DNA from: an uncultured Bacteroidota bacterium
Lineage (GTDB): Bacteria; Bacteroidota; Bacteroidia; Chitinophagales; Chitinophagaceae
Assembly (NCBI GenBank): GCA_903882805.1
Contig: CAIRYK010000075.1
Coordinates: 1 to 64,000 of the forward strand
Direction of reading: 5' to 3'
Length of the DNA stretch: 64,000 nt
Both the position numbers and the translations under genes were made by a program. Positions 34,939-44,045 of this stretch are shown here, in pieces (within the stretch, counting starts at the first letter, position 1; every line of letters starts with the position of its first letter). The notes beneath the pieces were generated by a model. It saw only the letters and a program-made list of their open reading frames with translations, made no database searches and was not told the origin of the DNA.

Positions 34939-36207
34939 TTACGTGGTTATCACAAAATAAATAAGCGCTACAGCGGCAGCGGTCATTACTATAAGCGTGG
35001 TAAAGCCCAAAACATTAGATAGGGTAGAGTTGGTGTTTTCCTGCATTATCTTTTTATTGTTGCCTATATGCAGTATTATGGCTATCAGCACTGGCGCAGT
35101 TAGGCCATAGCATATAGCTGTGTAGAGCAACGCCTGTATGGGGCTGATACCCAGAAAATCGAGCGACAGGCCTACAAGTAGCGAAAGAATGATGGAAATA
35201 TAAAACGATTTGGCTTGTGTAAATGTTTTATCGAGACCTGCCACCCAGCCAAAGGTTTCGGCCAGCATATACGATTGCGAGCCTGCCAGCACGGGAATAG
35301 CTAGTAGCCCGGTGCCCAGCACGCCCAGCGCAAATATGAGATAGGTAAGGCGGCCGGCAAGCGGTTGGAGCGCTTGTGCAGCCTGATCTACGGTGTCTAT
35401 CTGGCGAATGCCTGCATTATAAAGTATGCTGCCGGTAGTAAGGATGATAAAAAACATGACCATATTAGATAACAGCATGCCTACGTTAACATCCATTTTC
35501 ATATCGTCCAGCATTTTTTTATCCACCATCATTTTCTTTTTTCGGTGGGCTATGCCCTCGGCCTCCATGGTAGCCTGCCAGAAAAACAGGTAGGGCGATA
35601 TAGTAGTGCCCAGCAAGCCTACTACAATAGACAGGAATTCTTTATTGAACTGAATAGAGGGGATAACGGTATGCCGGGCTACTGCAGGCCAGTCTTGATG
35701 CACCATAAAGGGCACAATAATGTAGAGTAATAGCGACAGGCATAGCCATTTAAGTATAGCGGCGATTTTCTGGTAGGGAAACCGGATAATAACAAACATT
35801 AGCGCCGCGGTAAAAAAAATAGAATACGCAAATACCGGTATGGCCGGGTATATCATATGCGCCACAGCGCCCATGCCTTGTATGTCGGCGCCAATATTGA
35901 GTGTAATGGCCGGGAAGCTGAATAGGAGCATGACATAAAGCAGCGGCCGCGAATAATTTTGTTTGAGCGTAACCGTAAGCCCCTGACTGGTAACCAGCCC
36001 TATGCGGGCACACATGCCTTGTATAGCCGCCATAAGCGGAAAAGAGAAAAGGGCGGTCCATAATGTAGCCAGCCCAAACTGCGCCCCTGCCTGCGAATAG
36101 GTGGCAATGCCCGAGGGGTCGTCGTCGCTGGCGCCAGTTATGAGGCCAGGGCCCAATAAGCCTGCAAATCGTTTTATCCTGCGAACGTATCTTTTTAAAT
36201 TGGCCAT
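34939..36207 (-). CDS. Nramp-family transporter with non-canonical metal-site motifs
   Basis: 422 aa, about 11 membrane helices. Strong Nramp pattern at the start (L-L-G-P-G-L-I-T-G-A-S-D-D-D-P-S-G-I-A-T-Y-S) and G-S-Q-S-Y-M-L-A-E. In Mn/Fe Nramps helix 1 carries D-P-G-N and helix 6 carries M-P-H. Here helix 1 reads D-P-S-G (about residues 29-32) and helix 6 reads I-S-P-Y-L-F-F-W-Q (about 202-210), so the Met and His ligands are missing. The substrate may therefore not be Mn or Fe; Nramp-related proteins with altered sites include Mg2+ carriers. Not linked to other metal genes. Confidence 0.85.
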   Translation of the reverse strand: MANLKRYVRRIKRFAGLLGPGLITGASDDDPSGIATYSQAGAQFGLATLWTALFSFPLMAAIQGMCARIGLVTSQGLTVTLKQNYSRPLLYVMLLFSFPAITLNIGADIQGMGAVAHMIYPAIPVFAYSIFFTAALMFVIIRFPYQKIAAILKWLCLSLLLYIIVPFMVHQDWPAVARHTVIPSIQFNKEFLSIVVGLLGTTISPYLFFWQATMEAEGIAHRKKKMMVDKKMLDDMKMDVNVGMLLSNMVMFFIILTTGSILYNAGIRQIDTVDQAAQALQPLAGRLTYLIFALGVLGTGLLAIPVLAGSQSYMLAETFGWVAGLDKTFTQAKSFYISIILSLLVGLSLDFLGISPIQALLYTAICYGLTAPVLIAIILHIGNNKKIMQENTNSTLSNVLGFTTLIVMTAAAVALIYFVITT

Positions 36208-36400
36208 GTTGTGGGTTCAACTTAGGGTTATACCCGCTGTTGTAAAAATACTACTGTTAGCGCAACAATGTATCGCGCAGGGCTGCAGGTAGTTAAAATA
36301 TAATCGAGGCGTTGTGGCGCACTAATGTTAACTTTTCTGCATCATTACCTTAACACCCCCTCAACAGTATGCCGGGTACCTTTACCTTAAAATCAGGATG

Positions 36401-36712
36401 ATGTCTAAAATTACATCAGCGCGGCCTGCGCACAACATCCGTAACGGATTGTTTTTGCTCAGGAACCGAAGGATAATGTGGCAAATGGTACGTGAGACGC
36501 TGAGCGGAAAATACCGGATGTCGGGGGTGAGTGTAGCGGCAGTAATTGTAGCTATAGTTTACATTGCATACCCATTCGATCTGTTGCCCGACTTTATACC
36601 GTTGCTGGGTTGGATAGACGATGGAGCGGTGTTGTTTATTTTGCTCCGCTGCCTGTCGTGGGAGGCAAAAAGATACAACCGGCACAAAGCTGCCGAGCGG
36701 CGCAACGGATGA
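36401..36712 (+). CDS. DUF1232 (YkvA-type) small membrane protein
   Basis: 103 aa (a second ATG at 36398 adds one Met). One or two hydrophobic segments near residues 45-63. The DUF1232 signature Y-I-A-Y-P-F-D-L-L-P-D-F-I-P-L-L-G-W-I-D-D is intact, followed by a basic tail. Function unknown. Upstream TACCTTTA (36375-36382) is one base off a -7 element. Confidence 0.85.
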   Translation: MSKITSARPAHNIRNGLFLLRNRRIMWQMVRETLSGKYRMSGVSVAAVIVAIVYIAYPFDLLPDFIPLLGWIDDGAVLFILLRCLSWEAKRYNRHKAAERRNG

Positions 36713-36810
36713 AATTTGCAGCCGACGCAGTTAAATACAGGAAAGTGTGTAACATAAAATGTTGTTTTTCTGTCATTTTATCAGATTTATCGGGTTATTG
36801 GTCACAAAAT

Positions 36811-36840
36811 TTGTTTTACATCGATAAAATAGTACCTTAA
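36811..36840 (+). promoter_or_regulatory. putative promoter of cphA (TTG-N19-TACCTT)
   Basis: TTG at 36811-36813, 19 nt, then TACCTTAA at 36833-36840, which differs from TAnnTTTG in its last two bases. It ends 19 nt before the ATG. Confidence 0.5.
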
Positions 36841-36859
36841 TACACAAATTACCATCCCG

Positions 36860-39481
36860 ATGAAAATACTGGATATAAAGGCCATGAACGGCCCTAACTA
36901 CTGGAGCGCTAACAGACATAAATTGATAGTAATGCTGCTGGACCTTGAAGACATGGAACAGCGGCCCACAGATAAAATACCCGGTTTTGAGGAACGCCTT
37001 GAAGCGCTAATGCCCACTCTATTCGAACATCGCTGCAGCGAAGGCGTGCCCGGCGGCTTTTTTATGCGTGTAAAGGAAGGCACATGGATGGGTCATGTGA
37101 TAGAGCATATAGCGCTGGAACTACAAACGCTGGCCGGCATGGATACCGGCTTTGGCCGCACACGCGCCGCCACTGATCCGGGCACATACTATGTGGTGTT
37201 TTCCTATCAGGAAGCTAAAGCAGGTATATATACCGCCAAAGCGGCTGTGAAAATAGCGCAGGCCCTTGCCGATGGCGAATCCTACAATCTTGAAGCAGAT
37301 ATACAGGAACTACGAGAGATAAGAGAAGACGAACGCCTGGGCCCAAGCACAGGCTCGATAGTAGAAGAGGCGATACGCCGGAAAATACCCTATATACGCC
37401 TCAACCGCCACTCGCTGGTGCAACTGGGCTATGGGGTAAATCAGTGCAGGGTGCAGGCCACTATAGCCAGCACTACCAGCAGCATAGCGGTAGAGATAGC
37501 GTGCGATAAAGAAGAAACTAAAAACCTGCTCGAAGCGTCGGAAATACCGGTGCCCAAGGGTAGGATAGTATATGACGAGGAGGACCTGCAAAGCGCTATA
37601 AACAAAATAGGGTATCCTATTGTTACCAAGCCGGTGAACGGCAACCATGGGAAGGGCGCTACCACCAATATTAAAACATGGGAAGACGCAGTAGCCGGGC
37701 TGAAAGCAGCCAAGGTATATGGCCGCGCTGTGATATGCGAAAAGTATATTACCGGTCGCGATTTCAGGGTGCTGGTGGTGAATTATAAATTTGTAGCGGC
37801 TGCGCTGCGCACGCCTGCTGCCGTGATAGGCGACGGTATGCACACCATACGCGAGCTGATAGACATAGTAAACCACGACCCGCGCCGCGGCTATGGCCAT
37901 GAAAAGGTGCTCACGGCCATTAAGGTAGACGACTTTACTATAGATATGCTGAGCAAGAAAGGCTATACCGTAGACTCCGTACCTGAAGACCGAGAGGAAG
38001 TATGGCTTAAACCAACAGCCAACCTGAGCACCGGCGGCACGGCTACCGATGTTACCGATTTTGTGCACCCTACCAATGTGTTTATGTGCGAGCGCATAGC
38101 GCGCATTATAGGTCTGAATATATGCGGTATTGATATTATGGCCGAAGACCTGAGCGTGCCAATAACAGAAATAGGCGGCGCTGTGCTGGAAGTAAATGCA
38201 GCTCCCGGTTTCAGGATGCATCTGGACCCTACAGAGGGACTGGCGCGCAACGTTGCCGAACCTGTGATAGATATGTTGTATCCTCCGGGCTCTACGGCGC
38301 GTATACCTATTGTGGCAGTGTCGGGTACCAATGGAAAGACCACTACCACACGCCTTATAGCGCATATAGTAAAACAAATGGGCTATAAAGTGGGCTACAC
38401 CACCACCGACGGCGTATACATACAAAACCAACTAATGATGAAGGGCGACTGCACCGGTCCGGTATCGGCGGAGTTTGTGCTGCGCGACCCTACTGTAAAC
38501 TATGCTGTACTGGAGTGCGCCCGCGGCGGTATACTGCGCGCAGGTCTGGGTTTCCATAATTGCGATGTAGCGGTGGTAACCAATGTTGCCGAAGACCATC
38601 TGGGACTGGGCGGTATAGATAGTTTGGAAAAACTGGCTAAAGTGAAAGCTGTGCCGGCGCATACGGTGTTCCCAAAAGGATATGCCATCCTCAATGCCGA
38701 CGACGATCTGGTGTACAACATGCAAGAAGATCTGGAATGTAAAATAGCTTTGTTCTCGCTACACGAAGACAACTCGCGTATAAAGAAACATTGCGCCAAG
38801 GGTGGTATAGCGGCTATATACGAAAATGGCTTTGTAACGCTGCTGAAGGGTAGCTGGAAGATAAGAGTTGAGAAGGTAAACAACATACCGCTGACGTTCT
38901 CGGGTATGGCGGAGTTCAATATTGCCAATGTGCTGGCTGCTACGCTGGCCGCTTATGTGCAAGACTTTAAGACCGAAGATATACGCCAGGCGCTGCAAAC
39001 ATTTGTACCGTCGCCGGCGCTTACACCCGGTCGTATGAACATGTTCCATTTCCACGATTACTCGGTGATGATAGACTATGCGCACAATACCCATGGCCTG
39101 ATGGCAATAGGTAAGTTCCTGGCATCGGTAAATGCATCGGTAAAGGTGGGTATCATAGCCGGCGTAGGCGACAGGAGAGACTCAGATATTATATCGCTGG
39201 GCGAGGCTGCAGCCAAGATTTTCGATGAGATAATCATCCGTCAGGATCGCAACCTGCGCGGCCGCTCAGATCAGGCCATCATAGACCTGATGATACAGGG
39301 AATAAGGAACATAGACCCCGACAAGAAAGTAACTGTTATACAGAAAGAAAGCGAGGCAATAGATTACGCTTTCGAAACAGCTAAAAAAGACAGCTTCATA
39401 GTAATAACCAGCGACGTAGTGCCCGACGCACTGGAGCAAGTGAAAGCCTACAAAGCCAAAGAAGACGGCGCAATAGCCTAA
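36860..39481 (+). CDS. cphA: cyanophycin synthetase
   Basis: 873 aa; makes the Asp-Arg storage polymer cyanophycin without a template, using ATP. N-terminal CphA domain (L-D-I-K-A-M-N-G-P-N-Y-W-S at the start; G-V-P-G-G-F near 63 and G-H-V-I-E-H-I-A-L-E near 78). ATP-grasp core about 215-480 (P-V-N-G-N-H-G-K-G near 255; E-V-N-A-A-P-G-F-R-M-H near 445). Mur-ligase domain with P-loop G-T-N-G-K-T-T-T-T near 488 and the Y-A-H-N-T-H-G near 740. Full length for the family. No cyanophycinase (cphB) gene lies within the window, though it is often adjacent. Confidence 0.95.
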   Translation: MKILDIKAMNGPNYWSANRHKLIVMLLDLEDMEQRPTDKIPGFEERLEALMPTLFEHRCSEGVPGGFFMRVKEGTWMGHVIEHIALELQTLAGMDTGFGRTRAATDPGTYYVVFSYQEAKAGIYTAKAAVKIAQALADGESYNLEADIQELREIREDERLGPSTGSIVEEAIRRKIPYIRLNRHSLVQLGYGVNQCRVQATIASTTSSIAVEIACDKEETKNLLEASEIPVPKGRIVYDEEDLQSAINKIGYPIVTKPVNGNHGKGATTNIKTWEDAVAGLKAAKVYGRAVICEKYITGRDFRVLVVNYKFVAAALRTPAAVIGDGMHTIRELIDIVNHDPRRGYGHEKVLTAIKVDDFTIDMLSKKGYTVDSVPEDREEVWLKPTANLSTGGTATDVTDFVHPTNVFMCERIARIIGLNICGIDIMAEDLSVPITEIGGAVLEVNAAPGFRMHLDPTEGLARNVAEPVIDMLYPPGSTARIPIVAVSGTNGKTTTTRLIAHIVKQMGYKVGYTTTDGVYIQNQLMMKGDCTGPVSAEFVLRDPTVNYAVLECARGGILRAGLGFHNCDVAVVTNVAEDHLGLGGIDSLEKLAKVKAVPAHTVFPKGYAILNADDDLVYNMQEDLECKIALFSLHEDNSRIKKHCAKGGIAAIYENGFVTLLKGSWKIRVEKVNNIPLTFSGMAEFNIANVLAATLAAYVQDFKTEDIRQALQTFVPSPALTPGRMNMFHFHDYSVMIDYAHNTHGLMAIGKFLASVNASVKVGIIAGVGDRRDSDIISLGEAAAKIFDEIIIRQDRNLRGRSDQAIIDLMIQGIRNIDPDKKVTVIQKESEAIDYAFETAKKDSFIVITSDVVPDALEQVKAYKAKEDGAIA

Positions 39482-39499
39482 TAAAACAAACATTGTACT

Positions 39500-39537
39500 A
39501 CCAACGGCCTGCGCATTGCGGGCCGTTGGTGTGTTTG
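39500..39537 (+). terminator. terminator after cphA
   Basis: ACCAACGGCC (39500-39509) / GGCCGTTGGT (39521-39530) with 11-nt loop, followed by GTGTTT. Confidence 0.7.
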
Positions 39538-39541
39538 GGGA

Positions 39542-39697
39542 GTAATACCGTTTGGACATTCAAAATTGCCATGCGGGGATTGTTGCGAAGCTCCGGGGCG
39601 CACCTCATAAATATTACCTAAAGCAACTACAAACCTATAGCGCCTAATGGCGCAATGACATGCGTTGGCGCCGACTTTTAATCGATTTGGTATTATG
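39542..39697 (-). repeat. ~157-bp dispersed element, copy B
   Basis: Inverted relative to copy A at 5355-5511 and alike along its full length, including the end motifs, the CGGCGCCAACGCATGTCATT block and the GCGCC-n4-GGCGC palindrome. It lies between cphA and a hypothetical gene. Differences are mostly point changes plus a few 1-2-nt indels. Confidence 0.85.
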
Positions 39698-39817
39698 CAC
39701 AAATGCGTACTTTTTCTGAGCGGTGGTATACCGAAAAAAGTAGTCTAATTGGTCTTGCTCAAAATCTTGAAGTAGCTGTTATTTGAGAAGGAAGAAAAAT
39801 AATCAGCAGCGCTCCTC

Positions 39818-40534
39818 CTACTTAAACTGTTTGAAATAGTACGTTACATCGTTTTCTTCCAGTATCATTTCTCCGTTTTGGCATTTTACCACCTTTAGTA
39901 TTCTTGGGTTTTTGCCATCGCAATCGAGCGAGAGATCGGTGCCGAGGTTTTTCACAAACCAGGAAGGCTTGTCGGAGGGGTCTTTACCGCTGTAAATAAA
40001 TCCCTGCTTACCGTCGGTAGATGGGCCAGTGATATATATTGTGCGTATGGCCACAGCATTATCCAGGCTCTCGCCTTGCTCCTTGGTGGTGCGTTTATAT
40101 ACCGTCCACTTACCTATCATCTGGTCTAGGCTGGTGATAGTGTCTATTTTTTCTGCCGTTGGCAATATTATCAACGCTCCCGTGTCCGATTTGTCGGGCT
40201 CCAGCACGTACATATGCTTTTCATCAACAAACACCAGATTGGTAGGGCGTTTCATAGCTATCCTGAATCGAGCAGTGCCCAGTTCCAGTATGCTGTCTTC
40301 ATTAATAGTGTAGGTGCCATTGTATATAAAGCCGTTCTGGTAATGATAGCTCATCGTATCCTTGGCCTTAAAGGCTATGTAAAACGTATCGGCAAAGTTG
40401 ATGACCGACGAATCGAGGCCCATGCGCTTCACCTCTCTCCACCGGCTGCGGGGTATTTTCAATGGCTGCTTCTTGCGGTCGCAAAACGCTACAACCGGCA
40501 ACAACATAAGCAATATAAAAAGCAGTTTTCTCAT
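39818..40534 (-). CDS. hypothetical lipoprotein
   Basis: 238 aa from ATG 40534, where a good signal peptide starts (M-R-K-L-L-F-I-L-L-M-L-L-P-V-V-A-F-C) with a lipobox-like V-A-F-C. The mature part is beta-rich and contains two related stretches: F-I-Y-N-G-T-Y-T-I-N-E-D-S-I-L-E-L and later M-I-G-K-W-T-V-Y-K-R-T, the latter resembling lipocalin-like domains. No named family is certain. The frame is open 83 codons further upstream without conserved features. Faces the nitrilase gene divergently. Confidence 0.6.
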   Translation of the reverse strand: MRKLLFILLMLLPVVAFCDRKKQPLKIPRSRWREVKRMGLDSSVINFADTFYIAFKAKDTMSYHYQNGFIYNGTYTINEDSILELGTARFRIAMKRPTNLVFVDEKHMYVLEPDKSDTGALIILPTAEKIDTITSLDQMIGKWTVYKRTTKEQGESLDNAVAIRTIYITGPSTDGKQGFIYSGKDPSDKPSWFVKNLGTDLSLDCDGKNPRILKVVKCQNGEMILEENDVTYYFKQFK

Positions 40535-40716
40535 AATACACCTTTTGCAATACAGGCCGGCAAGCATAACAATGGCGCCAACAACAACGCAAAAATAATT
40601 GAATATACTGCCAATACACGTATATTTTTCGCCCTCTGCGCATATGTCGGGCTCATTTATTTTCTGTGCATTTGCCGCCAACTCGTTATTTTTACGAATC
40701 ACAAAGCGTTTATGCC

Positions 40717-41499
40717 ATGGCCAGCGATCAATTGTATATAACGGCAATACAGCCCGATATAGTATGGGAAGATAAAGAAGCAAACCTGCGGCAATATGAA
40801 GCCCTGATTGCGGGTATTACCGGCCCGAGGCAGGTAGTGGTATTGCCCGAAATGTTCAGCACGGGCTTTAGTATGGCTCCCGAACGCCTTGCTGAGCCGA
40901 TGGACGGACCTACCGTGCGCTGGATGACCGAAATGGCTGTGAAACACCGCTGTATAATAACAGGTAGCCTGATGATTGCCGAGGACGGCAAATACTACAA
41001 CCGCATACTATGGGTGCAGCCCGATGGTAAAATAGGCACATACGATAAAAGACACCTATTTGGCTACGCAGGCGAAGACAAACACTACAGTCCCGGCGAC
41101 TCGCGCCTGATAGTGCAGGTAAATGGGTGGCGCATCAACCTTATGGTGTGTTACGACCTCAGATTTCCGGTATGGGCAAGGAATCAGGGCGCCGAATATG
41201 ATGCGATTATCTATGTAGCCAACTGGCCCGAGGTCCGTAGTCTGGCATGGAAAACGCTGCTACAGGCGCGCGCCATAGAAAACATGAGCTACGTACTGGG
41301 TGTGAACCGTGTGGGCTCAGACGGTAAAGGCCACAACTATAGCGGCGACAGCAGCCTGTTTGGCCCACTAGGCGAGCAGATATGGCAACATACGGGCTCC
41401 AATGCCTGCCAAACCGTGATTCTTGAACGCCAAACGCTGGAAAAAGTAAGAACGCAGTTGCCGTTTCTCAACGATGCTGATAAGTTTGTATTGCTGTGA
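40717..41499 (+). CDS. nitrilase-superfamily omega-amidase (YafV/Nit2-like)
   Basis: 260 aa from ATG 40717. Catalytic triad visible: Glu in L-P-E-M-F-S-T-G-F (~44), Lys in Y-D-K-R-H-L-F (~112) and Cys in M-V-C-Y-D-L-R-F-P (~145). Length and the M-F-S-T-G-F motif match omega-amidases, which hydrolyse alpha-ketoglutaramate or alpha-ketosuccinamate as metabolite repair. Its stop lies 2 nt from the end of the convergent antiporter gene, and no terminator separates them. Confidence 0.9.
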   Translation: MASDQLYITAIQPDIVWEDKEANLRQYEALIAGITGPRQVVVLPEMFSTGFSMAPERLAEPMDGPTVRWMTEMAVKHRCIITGSLMIAEDGKYYNRILWVQPDGKIGTYDKRHLFGYAGEDKHYSPGDSRLIVQVNGWRINLMVCYDLRFPVWARNQGAEYDAIIYVANWPEVRSLAWKTLLQARAIENMSYVLGVNRVGSDGKGHNYSGDSSLFGPLGEQIWQHTGSNACQTVILERQTLEKVRTQLPFLNDADKFVLL

Positions 41500-41501
41500 C
41501 G

Positions 41502-42740
41502 CTATTTATGCATGAGCCGCTTGTACAATTTGCCAATGGTCAGCCCCTGAACGATAATAGAAAAAACAACTACTACATAGGTTATAGATACAAATTGGTC
41601 GCGGTGCATGTCGTCGGGCAAAGATAGGGCAAGGGCTATGCTAAGGCCGCCGCGCAAGCCGCCCCAGGTGAGTATTGCAACCGCGTTTTTCTCGAATTTG
41701 AGCCGATAGCGCATAAACATCACCGGTAGCGCCACCGACACCCAGCGCGCCAGCAATACAATACCTACGGTAATAATGCTGATAATGAGTATGGTCTTAT
41801 CTATGGTCACAACCAGCATTTCCAGCCCCATGAGCATAAAAAGCAGTGCGTTGAGTATCTCATCGGTTAGTTCCCAAAACTTGTCGAGATAATCTTTAGA
41901 CAGGTCCGAAACGCCGCTTTCGCGCGCTTTGTTACCTATCACTATGCCCGCCACCACCATAGCCAGCGGTCCCGATGTATGCAATGCATTGGCCAGCATA
42001 TAGCCGCCCATTACTATGGCCAGCGATATCATCACCTCCACCTCGTATTTGTCTATACTGCGCAACGCCCAGTAGCCTGCATACCCAAGTGCAAAGCCAA
42101 ACAGTAGTCCGCCGCCGGCTTCCTGTAAGAACAACAACGAAATATCGGTTACGGAGAGGCGGTCTAAGCCGGTTTTTGCAACCTCGAGTATGGTAAGAAA
42201 CACCACGACTGCCACGCCGTCGTTAAAAAGCGATTCGCCTGCTATCTTCAGTTCCAGACTCTTGGGCAGGCCTGCCTGCTTAAGTATGGCCAGTACAGCT
42301 ATCGGGTCTGTAGGCGATATGAGCGCCGCAAACAAAAGGCAATATATATATCCTACCTCCAGATGAAACGCCACAAACAACCAGTAGAGTATAGTACCCA
42401 CCAAAAATGTAGAAATAAAAATACCGACGGTAGACAAGATGATGATGGGCCAACGCTCTCGCTTCAGACTTTGCGCATCTATATGTATGGCGCCAGCAAA
42501 CAACAAAAAGCTAAGCATACAGTTGAGCAGCAGGCTATGAAAGTCGATAGCCCTGATGGCGGCTATGAGCCCCGCCGACTGCTGCGGCAACAACCTTCCC
42601 CCTACCGCCAGCAAACCGGAGAACGCAATGCTCAATACCATTATACCAATAGTAGGCGGCCACTTAATGAACCGCTGATTGATGTAGGCAAATAATGCCC
42701 CCATACAAATGATAATGGTAATAATCTCGTACAACTGCAT
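41502..42740 (-). CDS. Na+/H+ antiporter, CPA1 (NhaP-type)
   Basis: 412 aa, about 11-12 membrane helices. Family motifs: F-A-A-L-I-S-P-T-D-P-I-A-V near residue 140, G-E-S-L-F-N-D-G-V-A-V-V-V-F near 170 (Asp expected to bind the cation), and W-G-G-L-R-G-G-L-S-I-A-L-A near 365. It lacks the long cytoplasmic C-terminal domain of eukaryotic NHE and some NhaP proteins. Likely function is sodium and pH homeostasis. Confidence 0.92.
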   Translation of the reverse strand: MQLYEIITIIICMGALFAYINQRFIKWPPTIGIMVLSIAFSGLLAVGGRLLPQQSAGLIAAIRAIDFHSLLLNCMLSFLLFAGAIHIDAQSLKRERWPIIILSTVGIFISTFLVGTILYWLFVAFHLEVGYIYCLLFAALISPTDPIAVLAILKQAGLPKSLELKIAGESLFNDGVAVVVFLTILEVAKTGLDRLSVTDISLLFLQEAGGGLLFGFALGYAGYWALRSIDKYEVEVMISLAIVMGGYMLANALHTSGPLAMVVAGIVIGNKARESGVSDLSKDYLDKFWELTDEILNALLFMLMGLEMLVVTIDKTILIISIITVGIVLLARWVSVALPVMFMRYRLKFEKNAVAILTWGGLRGGLSIALALSLPDDMHRDQFVSITYVVVVFSIIVQGLTIGKLYKRLMHK

Positions 42741-42915
42741 GTTGCCTCTACCCAGTATTTAGTTTATCTGTAAAAATATGCCTTATTTACGGTTATTGGG
42801 CGGCGGTATGCGGGTAATGGATGGCGCAAGCCAATAACATGGAATGTTAAAAGCTATTTTGTGCGCTTGTTTTGGCACAAGAGTTGCAAAAAAGTATAGT
42901 AATTAAAAAAACCAT

Positions 42916-42923
42916 TATTTTTG
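42916..42923 (+). promoter_or_regulatory. TAnnTTTG -7 element of the DUF4476 gene
   Basis: TATTTTTG, 22 nt before the ATG at 42946. The nearest TTG upstream (42884) is 29 nt away, too far for a standard -33 box. Confidence 0.6.
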
Positions 42924-42945
42924 TCGCACAAACAAAACGTATTTT

Positions 42946-43884
42946 ATGAAACTGAGATTTGCCTTACTTTTCATTATCGCCTTTTCGCCTGTTTTCTCTT
43001 TTGCACAGGGTTGCCTCACCGTTTTTTCTGAAGACGGCGACCGTTTTTTCCTGGTGCTTAATGGTATCAAACAAAACCCCGTAGCGCAAACAAATGTGCG
43101 TATAGACGGCCTAACCAATGAGTTTTACAGCGCCAAAATCATTTTTGAAGCGCCCGGAAAACCGGAAATAACCAAGAGCATACCCGTAAAAGACCCGGGC
43201 ACCAGCCAATGGGCAGAAGTAACCTACAAAATAAAAACAAAGGATGGCCAGCCTAAGCTACGCTATTTTGGCGCAACTCCGGTGCCAGTAAACTACAACC
43301 CTCCGCCAGATGTGTATGTAATGCACTATGGTCAGCCAGCGCCACCTGCTAATACAGTGACTCAAACCACGGTTACCACTACTGCCACTCATCCCGGCGA
43401 CGGCGGCGGAACCATCAGCATCAGCGGCGGCATGGGCGGCGTGAATATGAACGTAAATATAACGGACCCAACGCTTAACGGCGGCGTTACGCAAACCACT
43501 ACTACTACACGCACCACTACTACCTCAACCTCTACAAACTACGATAATGGCGGCTACAACAATGCGCCTCCTCCACCCACGCCTGCTCGTTGCCAATACC
43601 CAATGGACCGCAATAGCTTTATGTCGGCAAAACAAACAGTAGAAAAGGCAAGCTTCGACGAAACCAAGCTATCTACTGCAAAAACAATCGTAGGCAGCAA
43701 TTGCGTATCTACAGATCAGGTTATAGCTTTGTGCAATCTGTTTTCATTTGAAGCGTCTAAGCTCGATTTCGCGAAATTTGCTTACAGCAAAACAACCGAT
43801 CCGGGCAACTACTTCAAAGTGGGTAACATTTTCAGTTTCGATGCAAGCAAAACAGAATTGAACAACTTCATCAGCGGCAACTAA
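42946..43884 (+). CDS. secreted DUF4476 domain protein
   Basis: 312 aa. Signal peptide ~1-20 (ending S-F-A-Q). A beta-rich first domain (L-T-V-F-S-E-D-G-D-R-F-F-L-V-L-N-G) occupies ~22-120. A low-complexity linker of T, G, N and P (about 125-215, with T-T-T-T-R-T-T-T-T runs) follows. The C-terminal DUF4476 domain (about 220-310, M-D-R-N-S-F-M-S-A-K-Q-T-V) repeats F-S-F-E-A-S-K-L-D-F-A-K-F-A-Y and F-S-F-D-A-S-K-T-E-L. No enzymatic role is known. Confidence 0.88.
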   Translation: MKLRFALLFIIAFSPVFSFAQGCLTVFSEDGDRFFLVLNGIKQNPVAQTNVRIDGLTNEFYSAKIIFEAPGKPEITKSIPVKDPGTSQWAEVTYKIKTKDGQPKLRYFGATPVPVNYNPPPDVYVMHYGQPAPPANTVTQTTVTTTATHPGDGGGTISISGGMGGVNMNVNITDPTLNGGVTQTTTTTRTTTTSTSTNYDNGGYNNAPPPPTPARCQYPMDRNSFMSAKQTVEKASFDETKLSTAKTIVGSNCVSTDQVIALCNLFSFEASKLDFAKFAYSKTTDPGNYFKVGNIFSFDASKTELNNFISGN

Positions 43885-43910
43885 TATTTGCACCGTTTTT
43901 CTTATTGCAA

Positions 43911-43937
43911 GCCTCTGCCCCGCGCAGAGGCTTTTTT
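43911..43937 (+). terminator. terminator after DUF4476 gene
   Basis: GCCTCTGC (43911-43918) / GCAGAGGC (43924-43931) followed by six T. Confidence 0.9.
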
Positions 43938-44009
43938 ATGCTCCAAATATTGTCGAAATGCTTTACAGCGCCGTATAAAGCGATGTTTCAAACCTATTAA
44001 CCTTTTCCG

Positions 44010-44017
44010 TACCTTTG
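44010..44017 (+). promoter_or_regulatory. TAnnTTTG -7 element of clpX
   Basis: TACCTTTG, 28 nt before the ATG at 44046. The surrounding context fits this phylum's promoters. Confidence 0.6.
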
Positions 44018-44045
44018 CGCCCTAAATAAGAGGTTCTACTCCATA

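Noticed and set aside
37310..38431. 373-codon minus-strand frame opposite cphA
   Set aside because: Antisense shadow of a well-conserved gene; rich in Y, R and H with no recognisable motif.
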